Position numbers and translations under genes: made by a program
Notes under the pieces: generated by a model
What the model was told of the DNA's origin: nothing
Seen by the model: only the letters and a program-made list of their open reading frames with translations
Database searches by the model: none
In this document: positions 46,530 to 54,969 of the stretch, piece after piece
How positions within the stretch are numbered: position 1 is the stretch's first letter
How the letters are laid out: each line of letters opens with the position of its first letter
Assembly (NCBI GenBank): GCA_002966495.1
Contig: CP016490.1
Location: 62,001-126,000 of the forward strand
Source: Halomonas sp. GFAJ-1
Lineage (GTDB): Bacteria; Pseudomonadota; Gammaproteobacteria; Pseudomonadales; Halomonadaceae
Length of the DNA: 64,000 bases
Direction of reading: 5' to 3'

Positions 46530-47725
46530 ATGCAACGCAAGCAACCCTATGCACTGGTCACATTTGCCTCGTTAACCGGTCTTGGCCTGCTGCTAGCCAC
46601 GTCCTTATGGGCTTGGGATGGCGTCGTCGAAAAGCAAACCTTCGAGATGGAGAGCTTCACCACGCAAGGCGGCGAGACAATCCCCAACGTGACGATAGGC
46701 TGGGAAGCTTATGGCGAGCTTAATGAGGCGCGCGATAACGCTATTCTGATTACCCACTTTTTTCCGGCACCAGCCATGCTGCAGGCCGCTATGACGCCGA
46801 TGGCGAGCCGACCGGCTACTGGGATGCGATCATTGGCCCCGGCAAACCTTTGGATACCGATGAGTACTACATTATCTCCTCGGATACGCTGGTAAACCTG
46901 AATACCAATGACCCCAATGTCACCACCACAGGCCCCGCTTCAATTAACCCAGACACCGACGAGCCCTGGGGAATGGACTTTCCCGTGGTGACGATTCGCG
47001 ACTTTGTAGAAGTGCAGCGCGAGCTCTTAGAAAGCCAAGGCATTGAATCGCTGCATGCCGTGATGGGCGCTTCCATGGGCGCTCTTCAAGCAATAGAGTG
47101 GGCCAGTGCTTACCCTGACAAGGTCGATAGGCTAATACCTGTTATCGGTGGCGGCGTTGCCGACCCATGGCTACTGGCAACGCTTAGCGCTTGGGCCGCG
47201 CCGATTCGACTGGATGCCAACTGGAACGAGGGTAACTACTACGACGGTGAACCACCCACCGATGGGCTGAAAGAAGCGCTTAAGCTCGTCACGCTCAACG
47301 CCAACCACTGGCAGTGGGCCAATGAAACCTTCAACCGCGACTGGGCCGACGAAGAGCGCGACCCCGCCCAGGATATCAACGCCCGCTACGCGATTGAGAA
47401 AACCCTGGATGACGTTGCTGCCGCCCGCGCAGAGCTTTCCGATGCCAATCACCTGCTGTATCTGGTGCGCGCCAACCAAACCTTTGTGGCGGGCTACGGT
47501 GACTCGTTAGAGGAAGGGCTTGCCGCCATCAACGCCCCCACGCTAATGCTCTACAGTGAAAACGACCTTGTATTCGCCCCCGAAGGCGTGCGCCATACCG
47601 CAGAGTTAATTGAGGCAGGCGGCAACGAGGTGGCGCTTGAAACCCTGGAAGGCAACAGAGGCCACTTGGATGGTGTTCTATCCATCGACCAGGCTAGCGA
47701 AACACTGCGAGAGTTTTTGAGGTAA
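46530..47725 (+). pseudogene. Exported alpha/beta hydrolase (MetX-like), frameshifted
   Basis: Two overlapping reading frames together make one alpha/beta hydrolase of the homoserine-acetyltransferase-like group. The first frame encodes a signal peptide (residues 1-29) and runs to an HFF segment at a six-T run (46758-46763). Homology then continues one frame over as FSGTSHAAGRYDADGEPTGYW and onward. The second part holds the nucleophile elbow GASMGALQ, Asp in YSENDLVF and His in GNRGHLDG. One extra T would restore the whole protein, so this is either a recent 1-nt deletion or a homopolymer error. The rest is uneroded. Confidence 0.85.
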
Positions 47726-47732
47726 AGGCGTG

Positions 47733-47758
47733 AGCGCTGGCTCTTTGGGGCCAGCGCT
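47733..47758. terminator. Hairpin after the hydrolase pseudogene
   Basis: The 9-bp stem AGCGCTGGC/GCCAGCGCT with an 8-nt loop starts 8 bp past the stop codon. There is no T run, so its activity as a terminator is uncertain. Confidence 0.4.
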
Positions 47759-47868
47759 TACATCGTGGCTCTGTAAACCAGGCTCAGGCTCTATAAACCA
47801 ACCTCACGCCCCGACAACCGCTGACTGATTTAGTAGACCAATCTCGGTATAGCCTAGTCTTTCTCTAA

Positions 47869-48354
47869 TCACCATCCAGCACGTCGCAAGCCCAACAACA
47901 ACGCCCACAGTCGGCCAATTCCCGCCGAGCCAACAAATAGAAGGACGCCTATTAAGACAGAGGCACCACCCCGCCATCGTAAATAGGGAGTAGCGCTTGG
48001 TCGCGATTGTGCAAAACTCTCGCCAATAGACACCGCGCCCATCGCCACAAAATAAATACCCATTAGTGCTGCACCTACTGCCAGCCATGCAGGTGTACTC
48101 ACTAACACGCCTACAGTTTGCGGTACCAACCTCCTGCCCAGCTTCTCGCGCAATAAAATAAGGCAGAGACCTATCAGCGTATTACTGAAAAAGTGCACAG
48201 CATGAACCGTTAACACACTAGCGGGTATATCCTCCTGGCCAAACAACACCATTGTCAGCGATACCGCAAAGTCCGGTAAATGCCGTAAAACCATCCATAG
48301 CCCCAGCAGTGCAATGATACTGGTCACCAGCGGGGTTGCTTGCATCCTTGCCAT
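47869..48354 (-). CDS. Small membrane protein of unknown function
   Basis: A 161-residue protein with four likely transmembrane helices (about residues 9-25, 48-68, 82-108 and 133-155). No family was recognised. It lies 38 bp downstream of a cation-efflux gene on the same strand and may be co-transcribed. A Met-Ala-Arg start is chosen because the hydrophobic pattern begins soon after. Confidence 0.6.
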   Translation of the reverse strand: MARMQATPLVTSIIALLGLWMVLRHLPDFAVSLTMVLFGQEDIPASVLTVHAVHFFSNTLIGLCLILLREKLGRRLVPQTVGVLVSTPAWLAVGAALMGIYFVAMGAVSIGESFAQSRPSATPYLRWRGGASVLIGVLLFVGSAGIGRLWALLLGLRRAGW

Positions 48355-48392
48355 ACGGGCTCCTTAGTCATGTCTGTTACACGGCGTACACC

Positions 48393-49343
48393 TCAATCGG
48401 CCCATTCCAGGTCCCCGGTAAACACGACCGTTAGCCAGCGGTGCGGCCCTTCATCGCCCACCAAGTCGCTCACTTCGTTACGCAGAGCATCCCACTCGCC
48501 AATGGTCCGCGCCGGTGCATCGCTGGGAACAATAAAATAAAGTTCAATCTCCCTGGATCGGCCCACACGCGCAATGTAAGCACGATAGGTAGTGAAGCCA
48601 TGTTTTTGGACAAATGCTTGCGCCACTTGGTCGACATGCTGCTTAAGTGCTGACGGAGTGACAAGGAAGATATCTGCCAAGGCTCGCCTGACAGTTGAGA
48701 CAGGTAGCGGAATAATAATGAGGCACACAACCGCAAGCACCGCCGGGTCGATATAGGGTGATATCCACTCCCATGGGGTTCCCTGCACGATATAGCCAAG
48801 GGAGAACGCCACCAGCAGCGCAGCAGTAATGCCCGCGGACATCACCCACCCTCTTACATCAAGGCGCACAAAATCTGAGCCTATCCGGCGGTTGGCTCGG
48901 GCTTCAACGGTGGCGATCACTACACATGCAATGAGCGTAATCACTGCGTAGACAATCGCCCACCCAAACTCAAGCTCGCGCCCGCCCTCCAGCAAGCTGC
49001 TGATAGCGTTAAACAATGCATAAATCGCAACGCCAATCAGCAGCGTACCGTTCACCCCCAACACCATGGGCTCAAGATGCCAAAAGCCCACTGAAAATCG
49101 CTCTCTAAGCTTGCGGGAAAGCCCTTTCGAGGCTGCGAAGGAGGTAATAAGGTTCACTACCAGTAACGAAAGCAGGCTCATGCTGGCATCCACCATCGCA
49201 TAGATGCCATCGAACATAATCGAAAACGACCCCGATATCAGGCCAAAGCCAATTCCCAGGCCAGCAATCACCAGTGTCACCGCGATAGAGGTTCTAAGAA
49301 CGCCACTCTCGTCGCTTAAATCAAAGAGACGTTTACTGCCCAT
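48393..49343 (-). CDS. Cation diffusion facilitator family transporter
   Basis: Membrane exporter of divalent metals. The ATG at 49343 (MGSKRLFDLSDESGVLR) gives 316 residues; ATGs at 49355 and 49409 are in frame, and the AAGGA just before 49355 makes the start uncertain. Six helices are visible, with the metal-site pattern SIMFDGIYAMVDASMSLLSL in helix 2. A C-terminal cytoplasmic domain (LKQHVDQVAQAFVQKHGF) ends the protein. The metal is not known. Confidence 0.85.
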   Translation of the reverse strand: MGSKRLFDLSDESGVLRTSIAVTLVIAGLGIGFGLISGSFSIMFDGIYAMVDASMSLLSLLVVNLITSFAASKGLSRKLRERFSVGFWHLEPMVLGVNGTLLIGVAIYALFNAISSLLEGGRELEFGWAIVYAVITLIACVVIATVEARANRRIGSDFVRLDVRGWVMSAGITAALLVAFSLGYIVQGTPWEWISPYIDPAVLAVVCLIIIPLPVSTVRRALADIFLVTPSALKQHVDQVAQAFVQKHGFTTYRAYIARVGRSREIELYFIVPSDAPARTIGEWDALRNEVSDLVGDEGPHRWLTVVFTGDLEWAD

Positions 49344-49585
49344 AACTATTTTCATTCCTTTGCTTGGTTCTTTGACTCCACCCCATAACCTAAACGACCA
49401 GGCTAGCACTACATTGCAGGAGTTCTTGCGTTAGAGTGTTTAAGCATTGCGGTTATTTTATGAAATAAGAATAACTGATAGTCGAGTGCCCGCCCTCATC
49501 TGTGGCTGCAGATAAACGGAGATTTTGCACCCATTGCTGGAGGATGAGCCACTAGCCCCCCTTTTAGATCGAAGCCTACAGGGCG

Positions 49586-50239
49586 TTAGCGGCTGGCGTT
49601 TTCTTCGGCCACTTGGCGCAGCGCATCCACCAGCACGTCGGCGGGCTGGGCTCCGGAGATTAGGTAGCGGCCATCGAGAATAAATGCGGGCACGGCATTT
49701 ACTCCCGCGTCCATAAAACGCTGCTCGGCTTCACGCACTTCATCCGTGTACTGATCAGAGCGGGCAATGGCTTCGGCGGTGTCGCCGTCTAGCCCAACCT
49801 CAATAGCCTTTTCGCGCAGCACCGCTGGGTCGGCGGGGTTTTTCGCTTCACCGAAGTAGGCCTCAAATAGGGCCAGCTGAAGCGCCGTCTCTTGGTGTTG
49901 CGTTCCGGCCCATGCCAGCACGCGGTGGGCGGCGAAGGTATTGTTCGCCCGGCGCTCCAGGGCACCACGGAAATTCAGCCCAAGCTCTTCGGCAGCGGCC
50001 ATAATCTCGCGTTGGGACTGCTCCATGTTGGCCGCGTCTTTGCCGTACTTGCGGCACAAGTGCTCCAAAATCGGCTCGCCCTCAGGCGGCATATCGCGAT
50101 TCAGCTCAAAAGGCTGCCAGACCAGCTCAATATCGATCTCGCCACCCAGTGTCTCTAACGCTTGCTCCAAGCGCCGGTAGCCAATGGCGCACCACGGGCA
50201 GGCCACATCGGATACTAGGTCGATTCTTACCTTTTGCAT
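49586..50239 (-). CDS. DsbA-family (FrnE-like) oxidoreductase
   Basis: Cytoplasmic thioredoxin-fold protein with the CPWC motif near residue 14 (VSDVACPWCAIGYRR) and the DsbA helical insert, ending GVNAVPAFILDGRYLISGAQ. The start at 50239 (MQKVRIDLVSDVACPWC) is preferred over an in-frame ATG 30 bp upstream because homology begins there. The 217-residue product resembles FrnE, a disulfide isomerase tied to oxidative stress. No signal peptide is seen. It is transcribed alone. Confidence 0.88.
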   Translation of the reverse strand: MQKVRIDLVSDVACPWCAIGYRRLEQALETLGGEIDIELVWQPFELNRDMPPEGEPILEHLCRKYGKDAANMEQSQREIMAAAEELGLNFRGALERRANNTFAAHRVLAWAGTQHQETALQLALFEAYFGEAKNPADPAVLREKAIEVGLDGDTAEAIARSDQYTDEVREAEQRFMDAGVNAVPAFILDGRYLISGAQPADVLVDALRQVAEENASR

Positions 50240-50339
50240 TTTGTTAACCCCTACGGCATATCCCAACATTCAATCAGACGAAAGAAAACATGGTACGTGG
50301 ATATAGTGAGTAACGGCAGTGCTGATTAAGGAGGCCACC

Positions 50340-50446
50340 ATGGAAAAGCCGCGGTGTTTAAAAGCCAACAAAGTGAAGCGTGGGACCGCTGGTTTGATGG
50401 CCAAAGTGCTACTCCAGACTTTATGAGTGAACGCGAGGCGTTTTGA
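50340..50446 (+). pseudogene. VapB-type antitoxin relic
   Basis: After a good AAGGAGG site, an ATG begins a sequence that reads MEK-AAVFKS once a lost A in the GGAAAAG run is restored. It then continues as QQSEAWDRWFDGQSATPDFM and ends SEREAF. This matches both ends of VapB/MvpA antitoxins (MEKAAVFKS and ESWDSWFDG...STDFM...EREGF). The middle of the protein (about 35 residues) and a few near the C-terminus are deleted. No vapC toxin follows. Identification is from memory of the family. Confidence 0.75.
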
Positions 50447-50508
50447 TACTGAAGTCACTGCTTTCGAGCAGCAGTGCTACGTCGATAGATAGGACATATG
50501 CGAGAACG

Positions 50509-51471
50509 CTACTCGCCCACGAGTTCAGAAAAGCGGCCCGCCTTATCCAAGCTGTATTCGCCAAAATCCTGCGCCATGTAGAGCGTGCCTGAATAAGCGC
50601 TGTGCGCCTCTTTACGGATATCCTCAATGGAGGGAGAGGCATGAGAGATAAGCGGATAACGGGGGCTAAAGTGGGTGAGCACCAAGTTGGGCAGCGTGAC
50701 CCGCTCGGCAAATGCCGCCACCTGCTTGCCGTAGCTATGCCCTACCTCACCGGCCTTCTGGGCCATTTCTTCGGTGTAGGTGGCCTCGTGAACCAACACC
50801 TGCGCTCCAGCACACGCTTGCGCCAACAGCTCGGGCTGGTCGTTGTCTCCGGCAATCACCACTTTTCTAGGGGCGTGTTTGAACAGCAAATAATCCTGGC
50901 TGCGCAGTTGCTTGCCTTCAAACGCTACATCCATTCCTTGCTTCAACTGCCCCCACAAAGGCCCTCTGGGAATCCCTTGCTGATCTAATTTATCTACGTC
51001 CAGGGCAGCATCCACATTGCGCTCGGTGAACGCATAGGCATAGCACGGCACGCGGTGGGAAAGCACAAACGTCGTTACCGCCATGCTCTCAAACTCAACG
51101 CAGGGCAGTTCATCGGAGCAGATAAATTCCAGAGCAAAGGGCAAGCTGAGCTGGGTGACCGCACATGTCGCTTCCAGCCAAGTTTGGATACCCGCCGGGG
51201 CCACAATAGTCAGCGGTGCTGTGCGCCCACCCATGGTCGCACTGGCCAGAATGCCCGGCAGCCCATAGCAGTGGTCGCCGTGTACGTGAGTAATCAAGAT
51301 GGCTTTCAAGGAATGGAAAGACAGCTTCGTATGCAAAACCTGATGCTGGGTGCCCTCACCACAATCGATCAGGTACCAGCCCTTCCCCTTGCTCTCTCGC
51401 AGAGCGACGCCGGAGACGCTTCTTGTTTTAGTCGGGACACCGGCGGAGGTGCCTAGGAAGAGTAGATTCAT
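50509..51471 (-). CDS. rnz: Ribonuclease Z
   Basis: Metallo-beta-lactamase-fold nuclease that trims tRNA 3' ends. The 320-residue protein starts MNLLFLGTSAGVPTKTRSVSG and has the zinc motif THVHGDHCYGLPG near residues 60-72. Further metal ligands are in VIAGDNDQPELLAQ, HEATYTEEM and LTHFSPRYP. A second, broken copy of part of this gene lies about 2.8 kb away (54072-54183). Confidence 0.95.
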   Translation of the reverse strand: MNLLFLGTSAGVPTKTRSVSGVALRESKGKGWYLIDCGEGTQHQVLHTKLSFHSLKAILITHVHGDHCYGLPGILASATMGGRTAPLTIVAPAGIQTWLEATCAVTQLSLPFALEFICSDELPCVEFESMAVTTFVLSHRVPCYAYAFTERNVDAALDVDKLDQQGIPRGPLWGQLKQGMDVAFEGKQLRSQDYLLFKHAPRKVVIAGDNDQPELLAQACAGAQVLVHEATYTEEMAQKAGEVGHSYGKQVAAFAERVTLPNLVLTHFSPRYPLISHASPSIEDIRKEAHSAYSGTLYMAQDFGEYSLDKAGRFSELVGE

Positions 51472-51551
51472 ATCTTTTACTTGCTCTCACTTTAAGACCA
51501 AGGCGGCAAATTGCCAGTCAGCTAAATTTAAAGGCCACCTTAGCTTTGAAA

Positions 51552-52544
51552 TCACTGATCTAACGCCCTCTGAAACATTTCTCTATAGGCTGTCGGGGTC
51601 GTTAATAGTTGCTGACGAAAGTGATGCCGCAAATTCGCAGTCGACCCAAACCCAGAAGCTGTGGCTATCTGCTCGATAGTCATCGTGGAACTTTCAAGAA
51701 AACATCGAGCCTTTTCCAGGCGCTCTATAAGAAGCCATTTCGCTGGAGTCGTGCCTGTCGCAGCCTCGAAGCGCCGTAGAAAGGTTCGAGAACTCATTCC
51801 GACAATGCTAGCCATACTTGCTACAGTGTAATTGCCATCAATCTCCTCTCGTATATGGTCAAGGAGTGGCCCAATCCGAGAACTTTCATATAAAGAAGGT
51901 ACTGCGCGCTCAATGAACTGAGCCTGTCCGCCATCTCTGTGCGGAGGGACGACCAAACGCCTAGCGACCATATTGGCTGCCTGCATACCATGATCACGAC
52001 GCACTAAATGTAGGCAGAGATCAATACCAGCGGCACTACCAGCCGACGTCATTACATCGCCTTCATCGATATAAAGAACATCAGGCTCGACCGCAATCTC
52101 AGGGTAACGCTGACTTAAAGTATCTGTGTAGCGCCAGTGCGTCGTGCCTCGCCGACCTTTGAGCAATCCCGCTTCGGCCAGGACAAAGACTCCCGAGCAT
52201 ATCGATAGCACACGAGCACCATTAGCATGTGCCTTGCATATCGTCTTGATTAGAGTCGCTGGAACAGGCTCCGTAGCACCACGCCAGCCGGGTATAATAA
52301 TAGTGCCAGCCTGATCGATGATTTCTATTCCAGCATCGACGACAACACGCATTCCACCTATTGCTCGCATCTCGCCTGGGTCAATACCAGCTATTTTAAA
52401 TTGGTACCAGTTTTCCCCCATCTCAGGCCGTGGCAAGCCGAATACTTCTACTGCCACACCAAGCTCAAACGTACATAGACCGTCGTAGGCGATGGCGACG
52501 ACAAGAGGGTTGGCAAGCTTTCGTGCATGATCTGATTTTGGCAT
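51552..52544 (-). CDS. GlxA/FtrA-type AraC-family regulator
   Basis: Transcription factor with an N-terminal DJ-1/PfpI-like sensor domain (VVAIAYDGLCTFELGVAVEVF; elbow ICSGVFVLAEAGLL) and a C-terminal AraC double helix-turn-helix (VASMASIVGMSSRTFLRRF, then IEQIATASGFGSTANLRHHF). The start at 52544 (MPKSDHARKLANP) gives 330 residues; ATGs at 52556 and 52574 are in frame. The target is unknown, since its upstream neighbour is an IS element. Confidence 0.9.
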   Translation of the reverse strand: MPKSDHARKLANPLVVAIAYDGLCTFELGVAVEVFGLPRPEMGENWYQFKIAGIDPGEMRAIGGMRVVVDAGIEIIDQAGTIIIPGWRGATEPVPATLIKTICKAHANGARVLSICSGVFVLAEAGLLKGRRGTTHWRYTDTLSQRYPEIAVEPDVLYIDEGDVMTSAGSAAGIDLCLHLVRRDHGMQAANMVARRLVVPPHRDGGQAQFIERAVPSLYESSRIGPLLDHIREEIDGNYTVASMASIVGMSSRTFLRRFEAATGTTPAKWLLIERLEKARCFLESSTMTIEQIATASGFGSTANLRHHFRQQLLTTPTAYREMFQRALDQ

Positions 52545-52652
52545 GATTTTGAGCATACATGGCAAAACTGCCATCTACCAGGCTCAAAACTGAATCGCCC
52601 CAGGTTTCGTAGACACCTCCAGGCCTTATACTAAAGGTATCTAGGAGGAACC

Positions 52653-52931
52653 ATGAGCTATCCCCGCTACACTGAAGAATTCAAAATCGAAGCCGTCAAG
52701 CAGGTGGTAGAGCGCGGCCATCGCGTGGCCGAGGTCGCTGAGCGGCTAGGCGTGTCAGGTCACAGCCTGTACATCTGGATCAAGCGCTACGATAAGCCGG
52801 TAGAACAACGGCAAGAAGATGATGATCTCCAAGCTGAAAACCGTCGTTTGAAGGCCGAGCTCAAACGCGTATCAGAAGAGCGAGACATATTAAAAAAGGC
52901 CACCGCGTACTTCGCCAGGGAGTCCGACTGA
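52653..52931 (+). CDS. IS3-family transposase OrfA
   Basis: A 92-residue DNA-binding part with a helix-turn-helix (VAEVAERLGVSGHSLYIWIKRY near residues 26-47) and a C-terminal leucine-zipper helix (LQAENRRLKAELKRVSEERD). The slippery heptamer A_AAA_AAG at 52892-52898 is in frame and should yield an OrfAB fusion by -1 frameshift. A TAGGAGG site precedes the ATG. Confidence 0.92.
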   Translation: MSYPRYTEEFKIEAVKQVVERGHRVAEVAERLGVSGHSLYIWIKRYDKPVEQRQEDDDLQAENRRLKAELKRVSEERDILKKATAYFARESD

Positions 52932-52978
52932 GGTACGCGTTTATTCAAAATTATGCGAGCCAATATTCGGTACGTCGC

Positions 52979-53806
52979 TTGTGTCAGATGATGGCAGTGC
53001 ACCCCAGCGGTTACTACGCATGGTGTAAAAAAGCGCTCTCTAATCGAGCGCGAGAAGATGAGCGCTTGCTGGGATTGATCAAGCACTCCTGGCTTGAAAG
53101 CGGCGGTGTATATGGCTATCGCAAGGTCTACCAGGACTTGCGTGAAGCTGGCGAAGCTTGCGGGAAGCACCGTGTGGCGCGTCTTATGAGTAGGGAAGGT
53201 TTACGTTCTCAGACAGGCTATCGACGACGCCCTGGCGGCTATGGCGGTGGAAAACCGGCTGTTGTATCCCCTAACCATTTAGACCGTCAGTTTGAAGTAA
53301 CAGCGCCAAATGTTACTTGGGTGACGGACATCACGTACATCCGCACTTATGAAGGCTGGCTTTACTTAGCGGTAGTTATCGACCTGTTTTCTCGTCAAGT
53401 GGTTGGCTGGTCGATGAAGTCTCGCATGACTACGGAGTTGGTACTGGATGCTTTGTTATCAGCAGTCTGGCGACGCAAGCCACAAGGAACGGTGATGGTG
53501 CATTCGGATCAAGGAAGCCAGTTTAGCAGTGGAGACTGGCAAAGCTTTCTGAAAGCGAATCACTTGGTAGGCAGCATGAGCCGACGTGGTAACTGTCATG
53601 ACAACGCCGTTGCTGAAAGCTTCTTTCAACTTCTAAAGCGAGAGCGAATCAAGCGACAGATTTATTCAACACGCGAAGCAGCTAGATGTGACGTGTTCAA
53701 TTATATTGAAATGTTTTACAACCCAAAGCGCCGACACGGCACAAGTGATAACTTGTCACCGGTTGAGTATGAAAGGCGTTACTTTAAGAGCCTAACGGGT
53801 GTCTAG
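52979..53806 (+). CDS. IS3-family transposase OrfB, DDE integrase
   Basis: The catalytic part, in the -1 frame relative to OrfA and probably made mainly as the OrfAB fusion. The given TTG start is only the first start-like codon. The 275 residues show the HTH_21 region (LIKHSWLESGGVYGYRKVY) and the DDE triad: Asp in WVTDITYI, Asp in VHSDQGSQF and Glu in NCHDNAVAESFF. No stop or frameshift was seen, so it may be active. Confidence 0.93.
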   Translation: MCQMMAVHPSGYYAWCKKALSNRAREDERLLGLIKHSWLESGGVYGYRKVYQDLREAGEACGKHRVARLMSREGLRSQTGYRRRPGGYGGGKPAVVSPNHLDRQFEVTAPNVTWVTDITYIRTYEGWLYLAVVIDLFSRQVVGWSMKSRMTTELVLDALLSAVWRRKPQGTVMVHSDQGSQFSSGDWQSFLKANHLVGSMSRRGNCHDNAVAESFFQLLKRERIKRQIYSTREAARCDVFNYIEMFYNPKRRHGTSDNLSPVEYERRYFKSLTGV

Positions 53807-53825
53807 AATATCCGGGGCGATTCAA

Positions 53826-53924
53826 GATAACGACGCAGCCAAACAGTTTTATTTGAAGGCCGGAGGCCAAAAAGATGACGTGTGGGAGCTTTGGGAATTG
53901 AAACATTCAATAAAAGCTGAGTGA
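53826..53924 (+). pseudogene. GNAT acetyltransferase C-terminal remnant
   Basis: Directly beside the IS right end, an open frame reads DNDAAKQFYLKAGGQKDDVW and continues ELWELKHS to a TGA. The pattern N-x-A-x-x-FY-x-x-x-G is the C-terminal acetyl-CoA-binding end of GNAT enzymes. The rest of the gene is missing, apparently lost with the IS insertion. Confidence 0.65.
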
Positions 53925-53942
53925 TCTTAAGCTTGTAGAGTG

Positions 53943-54071
53943 TTAACGGAATGTCGCAAGCGATGAAGCTTCTTTGATGATGATGGTGGAAATCAGCGCG
54001 GCGAACAGCACGCTGGTTTCACTTAGGGCTGAGACCATTTCAAGAGGGGCGTAGGCAATCGCCCATCCCCG
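53943..54071 (-). pseudogene. EamA/DMT transporter C-terminal remnant
   Basis: On the minus strand an open frame reads RGWAIAYAPLEMVSALSETS, then VLFAALISTIIIKEA, and ends at TAA (53943-53945). This matches the last helices of EamA-type drug/metabolite transporters, whose signature is near ALRETSVLFAALIG. No upstream part is present. The join with the rnz fragment falls near 54072. Confidence 0.6.
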
Positions 54072-54183
54072 CACTCGCCAGTATGCCCGGCAGCCCATAG
54101 CAGTGGTCACCGTGCACGTGGGTAATCAAGATGGCTTTCAAGGAATGGAATGTTAGCTTGGTATGCAAGACCTGATGTTAGGT
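54072..54183 (-). pseudogene. Partial second copy of rnz
   Basis: About 110 bp closely match the N-terminal part of rnz (51241-51352), covering the THVHGDHCYGLPG zinc-motif codons, in the same orientation and with scattered mismatches. It has neither a start nor the rest of the gene. It is a relic of a duplication or of a diverged acquired copy. Confidence 0.8.
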
Positions 54184-54264
54184 AGGATCGTATCAAGATG
54201 ACCATTTCAATTGGATCACTTCATTTCTCCATCACTAAAAGTACGCTCAATGAAGCTTTTCTAT

Positions 54265-54338
54265 CCTGACATCAAAACGCTTGCACACCCTATTATTAAA
54301 GGGCTAGACTGATTTTACTGTGTAACCATCATGTCAGG
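54265..54338 (+). promoter_or_regulatory. AbiE promoter with candidate operator inverted repeat
   Basis: CCTGACAT at 54265-54272 and ATGTCAGG at 54331-54338 form an 8-bp inverted repeat with a 58-bp spacer. Between them TTGCAC (54281-54286) and TAGACT (54305-54310) make a plausible promoter with 18-bp spacing. AbiEi antitoxins are known to repress their own promoter by binding inverted repeats, so this fits autoregulation. Confidence 0.5.
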
Positions 54339-54345
54339 TTAAACC

Positions 54346-54969
54346 ATGTCTACGTCAGAAAAAATCACCCGTCGATTGCGGCACATGAGGCGAGGCGTCC
54401 CGTTTTCCATCAGCCAGTTCCATGAGCTGGGATCAAGTGCGTCTGTGCAAAAAGCGCTAAGCAGGCTCGCTCAAGAAGGCGTGGTCGAGCGTGTGGCCAA
54501 AGGTATGTATGTTCGTCCAAAGCCCCTGGCCAGCATGCCATCTATCAAGATCACTGCAAGTGCAGAGCAGATCGCAAAGAAATGGGCTCAGCAGCATGGT
54601 TATACATTAGTGAGACAAGGCGTTGAGTCCGCTTATCGACTCGGCCTGCAAACACAGGCACCTGTCAAAACGGTATTTTGGAGTAACGGTGCCAGCCGAA
54701 CGTTTTCGATAGGTAATGAAGTCGTCGAGGTGCGGCATGTCGCAGAATCAAAGCTTCGGTGGAAATCACGACCGGAAGGTGAGCTATTGCGAAGCTTAAC
54801 CGTTACCCCAGCCAATTCCGTTAAGCTCAGCGGACTGAAAAAGGCCATTTCCAGGCTGAAACTTTCTGAGGCAGAAAGTCGAATGGCTATCAAAAAGCTC
54901 AAGTCCACTTCTCTGCCTGAAGGATGGCATGACAAATTAGAGCAGTTTGAAAAGGAAATGATGGTTTGA
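54346..54969 (+). CDS. AbiEi-type antitoxin / transcriptional regulator (DUF6088)
   Basis: Antitoxin of a type IV toxin-antitoxin pair. The 207-residue protein begins with a winged helix near residues 5-60 (ISQFHELGSSASVQKALSRL, then GVVERVAKGMYVRPK). An AbiEi C-terminal domain with TVFWSNGASRTFSIGNEVVEVRH follows. Its stop overlaps the toxin start by 4 nt (TTGA). Family members repress their own operon and counter the toxin without forming a stable complex. Confidence 0.87.
   Translation: MSTSEKITRRLRHMRRGVPFSISQFHELGSSASVQKALSRLAQEGVVERVAKGMYVRPKPLASMPSIKITASAEQIAKKWAQQHGYTLVRQGVESAYRLGLQTQAPVKTVFWSNGASRTFSIGNEVVEVRHVAESKLRWKSRPEGELLRSLTVTPANSVKLSGLKKAISRLKLSEAESRMAIKKLKSTSLPEGWHDKLEQFEKEMMV

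Larger units (their letters stand above)
52591..53824 (+). mobile_element. IS3-family insertion sequence, complete
   Basis: A 1234-bp element bounded by imperfect inverted repeats of about 27 bp (52591-52617 and 53798-53824). They begin TGAATCGCCCC and end AGACACC on the inner side at both ends. It holds orfA and orfB in the usual -1 arrangement. No target duplication is seen: the left flank ends AAAAC and the right begins AGATA. This suggests a deletion or rearrangement after insertion. The right end truncates a GNAT gene. Confidence 0.93.
53825..54345. other. Gene graveyard between the IS and the AbiE operon
   Basis: About 520 bp without an intact gene. It holds the GNAT tail, EamA tail and rnz fragment listed separately, then about 160 bp of AT-rich DNA with the promoter of the AbiE pair. 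Confidence 0.75.

Noticed and set aside
46758..46763. Programmed frameshift at the T run of the hydrolase gene
   Set aside because: The family is not known for recoding, and no slippery heptamer plus stimulatory structure was recognised; deletion or sequencing error is simpler.
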